This document shows positions 1 to 12,500 of a stretch of 64,000 nt of DNA, piece by piece (positions within the stretch are counted from its first letter, which is position 1; each line of letters starts with the position of its first letter). The stretch covers positions 14,865,675 through 14,929,674 of the forward strand of contig NC_087076.1 in assembly GCF_026151205.1 (NCBI RefSeq), in the 5' to 3' direction. The notes under the pieces are model-generated. The model did no database searches, was not told where the DNA came from, and worked only from the letters and a program-made list of their open reading frames with translations. Position numbers and translations under genes: made by a program. This DNA comes from Bolinopsis microptera. Its lineage: Eukaryota > Ctenophora > Tentaculata > Lobata > Bolinopsidae.

Positions 1-1377
1 TGCGTGTGTATAGTGTACTTTAGTATGTACTCTCTGTGTAGTATATGTGTATAGTGTAGTTTGTACATTCCCATGTATTGTTTGGGTGTGTAGGATACTT
101 ACTTTTGTTAAGTGTGTTGGATCTGTGAACTTCACGGTAAATTCTAATTCCTTAAATCGCATTCTAATTCCTTAAATGCGAATTATTTTGTTAGACCAAG
201 ATGATGTAAGCAAAACGTAACATGCGATCTAATTTTAAGATCTAGACTTTAATAAGGATTTAAAGACTCTTCAGTGAAAATGACTCTTTACATTAGATAG
301 TTTTTACTTTTTACTGGATTTTTGATCGTTAGAAATAGCATCTCATTGTAACGCAATAAAAACTTGTTTATTTTTCGTGGCGTGGATCCAATTACAAATG
401 TGTCCATTTTGGAGGTTCTCCTTAACCATTGTTAAAATATATTGGATCACGACTCTTACGAGTGGACACATTTAGAAGTGTTCCTATTCATACTATTGAA
501 ATTGGTCACATATAGTTTATATGGCGAGAATTAAGAAATTGGCACCCTGTCTTCCGTGCTTTAACTCTCGTACTTTGGGAAACAAGGTTTAAAGTATAGG
601 TTTAGGTGTCGAGAGGTTTAGGTGTCGACCTTCAACTAAAAATTGGGGTTTCGAACAGGATTTGGTTGGCTTCCCCCTTGACACATACTCATCCTTATTT
701 TAATAAATTAAAGCACATTTTATCACTTTGAAAATAAAAACAGTGCAACTTGGCAGTGGTTATTGACGTATTGTATGTGATAGTCAATTAATTGCAAAGC
801 CATACTTAGTAATATATCCATAGTTAATTGCTAGATTTACGGACATTTAACACTGTCTCTCCGACTACAATATCGTCAATGTATTCTTATCCTGTGGGCT
901 AAATTTAACATATTGCATAACGTGTGAATAATACATCATACTATCATCACCTCATGCTGTTCAGGTAAATTGAAACTTTGTGATAAAGCGCCGTTGCCAT
1001 TTGAACTTCCTATTAAATATCGAGGGCACGGTGATATGCCCTGGAACTTTAATGAAGTTGCTGATAGGGTATCATGTGACATATGACACACTTTATCGAG
1101 CTTGCAGTGACAGATGACGAACTTTTAACAACTTCAATTCTTCGATATAAATATAAGGCCTCAAGCGGAAACAGAAATATAATTTTATTTGTAAGGCGCT
1201 ATGACGTCTTTGAACTTCAACATAATCGTCCTGTCATTTACTGTGTTCATATTGTGCGCGCCGCATGCATGGCTCGCGCAGCGTTAATCAAATGATGGAT
1301 CTTGAATTGCACTCTTGAATATATATGATGTTGTGTATTGACACATTTACTATTTACTTACGAACAAATTTTACCAG

Positions 1378-1742
1378 GGAGTGGTTTCCGATGGTGCTAG
1401 TTGCTAACAAATGGGATTTAAAGAATGAACATTCTGTGTCTGAAGATAGAATAGACCGGGCTGCCAAAAACATGAGTGTAAATTACATTTAAAGCTTACC
1501 TTTTATTCATCATCTAACTGCTTCGAGTTCGATAACTTTGTGTATTTTATTCATCTTAAGGCTAAGTTTGTTCATTGCATATTTCATTATTATGACCTTT
1601 TCAGATCCCGGTTGTGAAAGCCAGCGCCAAAGTAAGACTAAACGTTGACGAAGCGTTCTTTGAATTAGTAAGACAGATCAGGTCCAACAAGCGGGTTGCA
1701 ACCCCTAAAACAGGAGCTCGAAAACTGTGCGTTTTACTTTGA
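1378..1742 (+). CDS. Ras-family small GTPase, C-terminal two exons (partial)
   Basis: Two exons, 1378-1477 and 1605-1742, joined in phase (acceptor ttaccag, donor gtaaat, acceptor ttttcag). The first encodes the G4 guanine-recognition motif in the context PMVLVANKWDLKN; NKxD is the signature of Ras-like GTPases. The second starts IPVVKASAKVRLNVDEAF, where SAK is the G5 motif and the rest is the typical Ras alpha-5 helix, then a basic hypervariable tail and the end CVLL. A CAAX box ending in Leu predicts geranylgeranylation and membrane anchoring. The P-loop, switch I and switch II exons are not visible in the first 1.37 kb and must lie upstream of the window. It runs convergent to the kinase gene on the minus strand. 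The family is confident; whether it is Ras, R-Ras or Rap-like cannot be settled from this tail. Confidence 0.85.
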
Positions 1743-4700
1743 ACAGGATCTATTTTTATCTTATAAGTGATTTAGGGGTCGTTAGAGTTGTAACAACAAA
1801 TAGTGGATTCCCTTCTTCAAATTATTTCAAACCGGCGGGTGCTTTTTGAAAGAGCTCGAAAAAGGATAAGCTGCAATATCTCGAGATGGAAATTCATGAT
1901 TCTTGAGCTATTTCAAAATTATAAATCTGCTTTACAAGGGGTATTTTGAACCTTCTCATTGATCTGAAAATCTCTGTGTAAGGTAAAGTTAAATCGTTTA
2001 TCCGGTAACCGGTATGAAGTATGAACATTGAACAAAACAAATATGTTGCATTTTTCTAGAATTTGCAAATTTATTTTCTTTAAATTTTGTTTAGCCCCTG
2101 TTCTGCAGGAAAATTTTTACTAATCTCCGTTAAAACCCTGGAAATTTGTTAATAAACTTTCTGTCAATGAACTTACAATTTTTATTAGATCTAGATTTTA
2201 GATAATAAATCAGTCATCATTTTGGAGAAAGTCAGTTTTTTTAGACCGATTGAACGATCTGACGTATTTCGAAAAATGGGCCTAACATTTTGAATTTCCA
2301 TTTCCAGAGTTTAGGACCAGTATTACTGCTCGTCTTTCCTCGAGTTCCTTCATCAATCGCCGGTTTAAAACAATTTAAAAAGGGATTGTTCTGCGTAAAT
2401 TTATGCAGTTAGGGAATCTAATAGAACTAATAACCGTTTTAGTGGTTGCCGAACAGATGATTGTTTGAGTATAAAGATTCGCGTTTTGTTTTACTAATAT
2501 TTATGATTTCTTGCTTTGAGTTGCATGTATGTTGTATTTATATATCTCTTGCTAAATTAGTTGTACATACAGCTGGTTTTATATTAACTTCAAGAGTAGG
2601 ACCTATGGCCTGTGCCATAGGCATATCAGTTGATTAAAAATGTAATCTGATAAACTGAATGCTTTTATATTACTTTTAAAAAACATCTATTTTGTTTCTG
2701 GGGTATCACTAAAGGATTTGGAAGTTGAGTTAAAACGCCAAGCTGAATTGGAATCCCCTGTTCAAGATACTCAAACCCGAAAAAAATTTCCGATAACCTC
2801 TCACATTTTCTGTTAACAGTTCATTATTTTTTATAACCCTGTCAAAATTGAGCGTATTCCTTAACTTCCTTATAAGGAGTTGGTCATGCCTTTTCGAAGT
2901 TACAATTTTTCATAATTGCACCTGCTTTGATCGAGCTTCTGTCGCGACTCTTACAAATACATCGAAGTCCGTTTATAGAATTGCGACGAATGTTCCACAA
3001 TATTTATAGAAAATGTATTTCCTTTGAGGGTATGGACAGCCGACTGAAACCCCTTTGATTAAAGGGTGGAGCCATACTCTGACTGAAACACTTTGGCGAA
3101 GATTTATGCATGAACAATGAACATTGTCGTCCATCGTCGTGAAGCTATCCCGTAAATAATTTAACTTAAAGATGCCCAAATTTGAGAAACAGATCGGTTG
3201 AGTATAATAAGTTTTTATCACGGTCTCTTGGGAATGGTGCATTTGTATATTTTACGTCAATCAAGTAAGCCTATTGTATTACCAATAGTAAAGTTATCTC
3301 TTCAGACCTTCTCTTAGCGACTGCTTTGAAAAATAATGCGATTTGACCATTTTGGGAATTAAATGTCGCACGGACGTACGCGTATAACAAAGAGCAAGAC
3401 GTCAAAAAGTGGAGAAGCAACTGTAGTAATAGCATTGAGTTGCTATTCGTGGATCCCTTTAGAACCAAAAATATGAATTGCATAACACATATCAATATTG
3501 CAATTATTAATTCTATTCCAAAGAGCGATTTTGAGATCTCTTTTTAAAATTTCCCTTATCTTACCCGACCAGAGCAAAATGAGACGAGGCTTCTCTCTTT
3601 GAAATTGTATGATAGTCAAATATATACATAATTCTCACAAATATAAGACGGTATTGTGAAACAAAATGCTGAAACATATCGCGCAAAAAATATGCTACTA
3701 CACCAACACGGTAATCCTTGCAAAAAACTTAATGGTCAATAACTAAATTGAGATTTATGGAAATAAAAGAAGCGGTTCTGAGATCTACCAAAAACATCTA
3801 CTGGTCTATCTAGCACAGCATATCGAACATAACAAACATGAGTTTATTGCCCATCAATAACTATAAGTCTATCTATTAATTTATTAAGTTTAAAACATCG
3901 TGCAAAATGATGGAAAACGAAAAACTCATACCATTCGATGTTATCCACTGTGATATCTACTTCTATAAAAATATTTTTTGAGGAGGGTAAATCAATTCAC
4001 ATTTGCTCAAAAGTTATTGCATATGAGCAAGTTCTACTAAAAGTCAAGACGTTGAGGATGTAATGTAAATAGGGATATTACTTGAAGCTACTAAAAATTT
4101 AGAAAAAAATTTTCCACACTTCCTCGTATTAATCATTAATTAACTAATTAAACTCATCCCGTCAACACATATTCCTTCACATCCGTCAATATATGCTAAA
4201 AATTCACATATGCTAAAAACGCATATTATACTTTCACTTTCTTTCACTGACAAAACAATAATTCAAACATATCGCTGAAAAATCCAGAAATAAAACGATA
4301 GGTATATTCACATATTTATCTAAAGACGATTCATTACCAATACCCGCAGATTATAGTTAACGATAATATACCTCAGTCTTCAGACAGATTCAAATAATGC
4401 AATTATCAATTAATTAATTAATATACTCCTAAAGGGTTCACTGGGACGGGCTAGGTGACAACAAACACTTGCTCCGGTAAAAAGAAACTGTAAAAATAAA
4501 TTGGCGCGGCGAATATCTATTCATTACACTGTTGAACTTATAGTGTCAAACACCACAGCGTAAGAATCTGACAACAGTGACGACCAAAAACTAATCACGT
4601 GCTAACTTCACGTGATACCTTCATACCTGGGTCATAATAAACGGGCACAGTTCCTGGTTCACTTGAATAAAATAAGCGGCGCAAACAGTCATTGAGTGTA

Positions 4701-4777
4701 TTGAAGGTTGATTGACGTGTGTTAATTACTTAATCGATCAATTAGCGATTTAATTGATCAATTAGCAATCTAGATGA
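1743..4777. other. Intergenic, convergent 3' ends
   Basis: About 3 kb of AT-rich DNA between the Ras-type gene (+) and the kinase gene (-). An AATAAA at 2204-2209 could be the polyadenylation signal of the GTPase, about 460 nt past its stop. A short perfect palindrome (CTATGGC / GCCATAG) lies near 2600. I see no exon on either strand with family resemblance. Confidence 0.5.
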
Positions 4778-6576
4778 TTAATTAGTAATTGAAACGCCGT
4801 GTCTGGCCTCTAAGGCGGTAAGGTCAGTGAGACAAGAACTGTTTGACAGGAATCTGTGAGATAAGGTTTTGTGGACATCAAATCGATCGTGTGGTTTTAC
4901 CACCAACATGTGATTTAGCAGGTCGACAGCTGAAAAATTGGGTGTTAGTATTTGTGATTTTAAACAGTGGAATGCAACGAAATAATGTATGAAAGCTATT
5001 TTTCAGAACATATTAGTTAACTGTATCGCTTCAACTTAGGCAAAAAATGTGATTCAAATTAAGAGATCATCTCACCATCCGTGGTAATCTGTTTCCAGGG
5101 GTTACTGGGATACATGAAACTGGCGTTGTTGATCTGGTCGCAGATGTCCTCGTCCTCGTTGAAGGGAAATGTGCCGCTGAGGGTGACGTACATGACTACG
5201 CCCGCCGCCCACACGTCGATATTGCGGTCCCAGTTACAGTGGGAAATAACTTCTGGGGCTGAGTGAGTTGAGGCGTGTTAGATTAGATATAGCTGAGGTT
5301 ATGGAGTTATGGTGAGTGTTGTAGTAGATATATATAATAGGGAAGTTTTTAGTTTAACAAAAAATATAGAGTTTCAATTGGACAGAAGTTGATAACCACA
5401 AACTTGTACAAAAACTTACCTAAGTAAGCGGGAGTACCGACCATGCTTTGTCTAAACTGGTTAACATCGATGATTCTAGCGTAACCGAAATCACACAATT
5501 TGACGAGGGGCATAGAGTGAGGTTCGGCTAGGAGAACGTTTTCTGGTTTCAGGTCGCAGTGAACTATTGCTAAGGAGTGCAGATACTTCAGCGCGAACAT
5601 CACCTGGAGGAGAGAACTCATTAATAAAATTCCATGAATATCATTGGTTTTTATTCAAAACAAAGATTCGCCGGTGAATAATATCATTGGTTTTTATTCA
5701 AAACAAAGATTCGCCGGTGAATAACATCATTGGTTTACATTCAAATCAAAGATTCGCCGGTGCATAATATCATTGGTTTTTATTCAAAACAAAGATTCGC
5801 CGAAACAAAACAAATGTTTATTGATTAGTCTTGTGGTGGTTAAAAATACCTGAACCATAAGAAGTGCAGTGCTCCTCTCATCCAACCGTCCTTGTGAGGA
5901 GTTGAGGATCATCTCCAACATATCACTGTGCATCCTCTCCATCACGACAAACAGTTTACCATCTGTTTCGAATGTGTTCTGAGGTAGACACTAGGTGTTA
6001 AAGGCACAGAAATTTGTTTTCATTTTAGCAATATGACACAAACAAGTTCATTCATAGTGCTGTGTTTTGTGTTTGAAGTAGCTTAATTAGTGGCCCACTA
6101 ACCAACATCTCAACCACGCAAGGAAATGTAGCGCGCTTCAGGATTTTAACTTCGTTTTCAATATTCCGTCTCTGTTGTCCGAACTGTTCTTTTTTGATTA
6201 TTTTAACAGCTGCTTTGCGACCTGTAACGAACGTCTATATATCATTTATCGGTCACAAAACTGTTCTTCTGTACTCGGTCCAGGGTTAATTAGTTGCTCT
6301 GTCGGTCTGTTTGTCGGTCTGTTTATCGAGAAAACTAATACGGAATACCCCGCAGGATCCTAAACAGTTAAATTAAGCTAGGTCTGTGTGAGTGTTTGTC
6401 TGTTTGGGTGTGCCTGTCAGTCTACTTACCGGTCTGTCGATGGATAGCACCGTACACTGCTCCAAACTGTCCGCTGCCCACCATGTCATCAATAAATATC
6501 TGGAACACTTCGCTTATGTCCCGTTTATCTATTGTCGGGAAGGACATCTGCTCGACTGCTTTCTTCTTTCTGCTTC
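4778..6576 (-). CDS. PRKD: PKD kinase-domain exons
   Basis: Seven exons encode a complete CAMK-type kinase. Visible in order: glycine loop GSGQFG (6576-6430 exon), the AxK lysine in AAVKIIKK and the alpha-C glutamate in NEVKIL (6221-6103), [15 protein letters not shown] (5978-5850), catalytic loop [11 protein letters not shown] in CDFGYARII and GTPAYL (5603-5420), APEV, the helix-F DVWAAGV and [11 protein letters not shown] (5258-5076), and [13 protein letters not shown] with a terminal stop (4929-4778). All residues needed for catalysis are present. In the activation loop the second PKC-site serine (RQSMVG) is kept, but the first of the two vertebrate serines is replaced by Gln (VNQF in place of EKSF). 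Exon phases close exactly: for example GAT G joins CT to give Asp-Ala. Confidence 0.93.
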
Positions 6577-9500
6577 CTGAGTATGATGAACCTATTGTTT
6601 GGTTAGTTTAGTGGTAATAGGCTTCAACATCCACAGCAATCAGTCAATATTGCAATGCTTAAGGAAAAGAGCAACAATCAGACGATTAAAAACCCAAATC
6701 AACAAACAGTATGTAATCGGTTTCTTTGAAAGCTTGTATGCTATATTGATAGAACACTCATGGTTGGGAAAACAAGGATCAATGTAAACATATATGCTAA
6801 AAATAATTAAAATCCCAAATCGAAAAACAAACATTATATAATCGATTTTTTAGATTTAAACACATCTTGTATGCTATATCAATAGATCTTTTATGTGGTG
6901 GGAAAAACAGGGATAATCTTCAACAACTAACAATCTAACATACAATCCCATGGACAGCGGAGAAATCATATTGTGTTCTAATTTAAGCAGCTTAAATCAG
7001 AAAAATCAAATATTGCCAGATCAAACTGCCAATAGGCGTGGTGTGCAATGCCTCCCAACTAAAAGCGTGGTGTGAAATGCCACCCCACCATAATTGTGAT
7101 GTGGTATGCCACACCATTTGGAGTGTGGTATACTTACCGGTGGAACGTTTGACAGAGCCACATCTGTGTTTTCTCTCCTCTTTATTGTAAGCCGGCATCA
7201 TAGCTTGAACTATGGCGTCAGACCAGTTTTGATCGGTCTTAATTTCAACCACAGAGTTCTCATCCGCACCATCGACTTTCTGGAAACAATATTTTGAAAG
7301 TGACTCCTAAATTTTACACAGTTGTTAAAGTGCGAGTTTAAAACAAAACCCGTTCCGTAATGCACTGATCACTTAAGGTTCACACTGAAGTTTGGGTTTC
7401 AACCATAAAATACAGTTTGGGTATTTTAAGTAAACTTACGAGTACATGTGGGAAGACGCTGATGAGGCCGTGGTTTGTGTGGATATCAAAAAGAGCTCCG
7501 TTAGTCGTCGTGCTCTCCACCTGAAATGAAATTATTGATTATTCGGATTTTTTTATATTAAACAATCTGGCCGTAATTGAATAAGTTAATAAGGCCCCGT
7601 GACACCCTGGACATTGCGCTTCGGCGCTCAAAAGATACATTTCTACGCAAAAATATCTTAAAAAACCCGAGTCGTGAACGTGCATCTTTTGATTCTTTAC
7701 TCGCATCCTTTGGAGTTAGTCTTAACGCCAAAAGATGCGCTTTTAACCGAAAGCTAGAATCGTTATTCGTGTCGTTAACTCAAAAAGATGCGGTTTAAGA
7801 AATATTTTGAAAAATTTTATAACGCGTCGCTAAAACGCATCTTTTTGTGTTAACTTTAAGCTTAACTCAAAAAGATGCGATTTAAGGAAAGTGTTTAAGA
7901 TTTCAATATGAATACTTAATTTCGTAACGCCAAATCGCATCTTTTTTGGTTAAGCTTAACTTGAAAAGATGCCATTTGACAACGAAATATATGTACAGGG
8001 TGGGCCAAAAGTCAGTGTGCAAACGTTGGGTCTTATACCTCCGCCGTGTTTTATATTTGAGAGCTGTTGCTTTGCAGATGGCATACTGTACTTACTGGTT
8101 CGAGGATTCCGTCGTCAAAATTTGAAAATTCGAATATTTTAGACCACGCCCATTCAATATTAAAACACCTATATTGTTTTCTCTGAACATGCTGAACGCC
8201 TAATTTTTTCAGAGACGGTAGATTATCAAATGTTGCATATGATCTGAAAACATGAGGCAAAACGGATTAGAAATGACGAAGTTATCAAGCACTTTCTGTA
8301 TCTCGTTAACAAAATTGACTGGGTGATTATGTGACACCGTGACACGACACCTTAATTGGGCACCCTTAACAATTCCCATAATGTTTAACGGGGTAGTTAA
8401 CGGGGTCACCTTATCACGTGATTAGGTAAACCAATCACCTGATCACACGTAATGAATTAACTCGTTATGCTTCATATCTCGGTCATCTGAGAAGCTACAG
8501 TTCTAATTCTTTCAGGACAAACGTAATTCGAATGGCCAAACACAATTCAATATTATTGAGCTTGATCCGACTATCCAAACTATCAAATAAATGTGAAAAT
8601 GAACCTCCATTTGAAAAAAATGAACGCGAATATTTTTCGGGTTGACAAATTCCTCGAACCAGTGGTGGTACTAAGTCGTACCAGAAGGAAGTATTTCAAT
8701 TGGGCACTCAGTGACTGAGCTATTAAGGCCAAAGTTTGCACACTGACTTTTGGCCCACCCTGTATATTTAATAGTAATAAGAGCCAATTTGAGGGGCATG
8801 CGTTTAGTCGGAGCCTCCCATCACCCTCCCCTTTAAAATAACTGTTGCATAATGATTATATACCTCGAGGAAGTGAATATCATTCAGTGCGAGATCCTTC
8901 AAATAGTGGGTTTCTGGACTCTCAGACTCGTAGAAAGTTATGTTTTTAGAACTCAGTACTGCGAATACCGGGAGCTGGTTTCCACCCAGTTTCTGTAAAG
9001 AAATTTAATATTATTTATGAGGTAATTAATTAATTAACATTCAAATTTTTAACTTACTTTACTATCCATCATCCTTACTAAAAGAGTGTATATCTATACG
9101 TTATCCATCATGCATAACTAAAAGTGGACTCATTATATAAACATTCCCCACCTCAGAAAGATCGAACTTGACATTCATCCATCCCTGTTTTATCATTTTA
9201 CTCTCACGGCGATGCGTGCGCCGAATACTGACGCACAGTCTCTGTACAGGAATCATCTGCTCGCTGAGCGGGCCCGCTTCTCCACTCTCGTCTCCGTGTT
9301 CTGGATGCTCTTCCAGATCCTCCAACGTACTATTGCTGTTAACACTGCGGTGTTAGTTTCAAGATCCAGCTCTCTTGATGGCCATTATGGTAAACTTATA
9401 TGCTGCCATATTGCATACCAATCGTTGATCAATAGGATAATGTGCAGGTTTAGGGAGATTTTTTAAATAGCTTTTAAATAGCTGTAATTGCAGAAAGTAA

Positions 9501-12500
9501 CAGGTATACTACTGGTCACGTGATGTCATCCAAATGTGGTCGAAACTGAGTTTTCATTTTGTTTACCACTTATTATAGCAATTGGTAGTTTTATTCCCCA
9601 GTAGATTTATATATAGAAATTTATGTATAAAAATAGTTATATATGTGTTCTAAACCACATGAATGCAGAGAGCAGTCAAAAAATGAAAAATTAATTTCGA
9701 TCACGGGACTGGTAGCATACCTGTCAATATTTCAGGCTGAATATCCCCATTAACAGCATTTTAACGGGAATCGGGATTAATAAAGTATGACAAGCCTGTT
9801 AAAGCACAACTAGCTTCATAAATTATAACAAGCTTGTAAAAATGTGGTTTTTGGAAAAAATAAGCAGCTGATCGACACTTACTTATGAGTGAGACAAAGT
9901 GCCTGGTCTAGAAAACATGTAGCCAGTAACGCACTAAGCAGGGGATAATAATCTCAAAGATTGTGCTTTAACACAACATGCTCAATCACACCCGCAAATC
10001 ATTGCAGCTTTTCAATATCCCACCCATCCTTTAGGAGGATTTAATTTGATAATGGTTACACAGTTTTACGGTTTATTACGGAGAAATGGTGCACACACAC
10101 ACACACACCCACATGCATAGCCACTCGAGCTCACTTTCACATCGGAACTCATATAAACTCACACAAACTCACACGTAGCTAGAATCAGAGCATGCTCAAT
10201 CACACACGGATCAGTATTCTTATCTTCCCGGTCTTAGATAACTACAGTACGAGCTCTAAAGAGTTGGTAACTGTAATCTTCTAGAGACTTCAAGATACGG
10301 ACACTGACACTTAACCCAATGCAGCCCACACACAGCAGGCACCTTGTTTTGCTCTTGAGGGTCATACTGCTCATCGCTCGCTCCAGGTCCTCGCGCTCCA
10401 CTGCAGACGAGCTGTTGCTGTAATGTGATCCCGCCGCCTCGTGTTCCTCAGGACCACGGAAAGAAACCGTCGAGATAAACGGCTCCTTGGTGGCCTCCGC
10501 GGGCTCCTCATCAGTTTGGTTTGAGAAGGGGTCATCTTGGGTAACCAGACTGTTACCATAAAACACACTTCGCCCACACACGATATCACCGCACTGTTTA
10601 CTGTCCGACCTATTCCTAAATAACACGCTGTGAGTTACACTCGTGGACACGTGCACACTCAAAGTACACATGCGCAAACACATTTATAATTTATTCACAC
10701 ACACGTACATTTACAAACTCACACACGCACACTAAAATGTTCATTTAAATAACAAACATACAATTTATTATTTTATTTATTTTGGATTGTATAGTGCTGT
10801 TTAATCAACAATAATTATTACAGTTGAGCTATTAAAAAGTTAGATCTGAGTAAAACTTGCCGCACTGGGCCCGGTATGATTACACGTTTACTCGAGAAAA
10901 ATGTGTAATATTAATCGAAGGATGCGCTGCAACTTTCAGTCATAAGTATCATGAATTGCGCGAGACAAATTTCTGTGAAATTATTATTAAATCCCACCTG
11001 AAATCGTTCACAATCGTCGACGCATTGGTTTCTGAAAGGATATAATATGTTAATATTGAATAAGGAGATGACGTGCTCACTTCTACACTAATCACTATGA
11101 TATTTCATGTACAAATATTCATGGAAATCTTGAAAAAGATCCGATTTCCGAGATTCTTTCAATAGACTGTAGTCAGAAGTCAACCGTCAGTAGTCTGCCG
11201 TAAGCGTCTGTATAAATAATCAATTACTAGTTTATTTATGGAGCTAAAGAAAACATTTTTAGAGTGCGCGCAGCGCGCAAATTGTTATGGAAAATATAAA
11301 TTGAGGCTCTTTAACAATAAAAAGAGTATACGCGCGCTCCATAAAGTCACCATCCAGTATGAGCCGAATGAGTTTCCCTATTTAGTCTAGAAATAACAAT
11401 AAAGAAGTCGGCTGCTATTAGCTGACGGTGACTCTTCGTAGGAGGGGAAATATTGTCAAGGCACCCAACCTACTGTATTGTATCTAAATAGAAGCAAATT
11501 TGCACTTAGCATAACCGACTGCGTCCTATTGAACTCAAACATGGCTAGCATTGTTGGGAGCTTTGAATAATTCACATTTCTAATAGATTGCCTTACATGA
11601 GCCATAACATAACTTCACTTATGGTATATAAACGTCTCATATTATTATAGGCCGGTGCGGGCTCGCTTGCTACACGAAATGTAGAACCTTAGCCAAGGCT
11701 CAGTGGCTAAAATAGCCACTGTATCATTGCACCAATGCAGAGATTTTGGTACAGGGTTTGTGTCTCAAATAATGCTCACACAATTGCTCTCAGAGCTATT
11801 GTAAATGCAAATTATAAAGCAGAAGATTTAAGGACCCGTGCTCATGGCGCCTATAAGAGTATCTTCACTGCAAACTGTGGAGGAGGAAATTGTGCGTGAG
11901 GTCGACATTCCTCTCAGTGGTTTGAGTGGTTTTTCTGGAACGTTCTGTGTCTCTGAAGTCTGTTTGTCCGTGTTTTTGTCGGTCAGTTTGTCACGAGTTG
12001 GGTTTTGGTCCGTTGTCACAGTGGAGTCTGGATGAAATGTCCGTTAAAACACAGCGTACATTCGTACTGTCTGCACATAGTGATGTGTCATAAAACTACA
12101 GGTGTATTTGTAAGGGTTCACCATAGAGTTAAAATGTGTGTAAAGTGTGTGCATACCACACATACCTGAGTTAGTGAATATGTACAGCATGTCGCCTTGA
12201 CAGTTGTCTCCTATCTTCTTGGAGCAGTCTCTGTGAGCATTGTACTTACAGTCTTTACATCGTACTCCTTGTCGTATCAGACCCATCAACTGTGGAGAGT
12301 GATAGAATTAGAGTTTGAAATAAACCTTTCATCATTTAACCTACAGTTCTTTATCATTAAAGTTGAGTCACCCAATGAAATCCACGTGGCAGAGCCTATA
12401 CCATCTCCTTATAACACGTACCTATGCCTGTAAATCAGTAACTGTAAATACAATAGCTGTAAATTAGTAAATATAAGTAACAAAAAGCCGAGTACGGTGT

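Noticed and set aside
1083..1295. 70-codon open frame upstream of the Ras-type exons
   Set aside because: No GTPase motif, no fitting splice sites, composition like the surrounding intron.
10234..10683. 149-codon open frame extending past the PKD linker exon on both sides
   Set aside because: Only the part between a phase-correct acceptor (10535 or 10400) and the donor at 10343 fits the gene; the outer parts look like intron and end in arbitrary stops.
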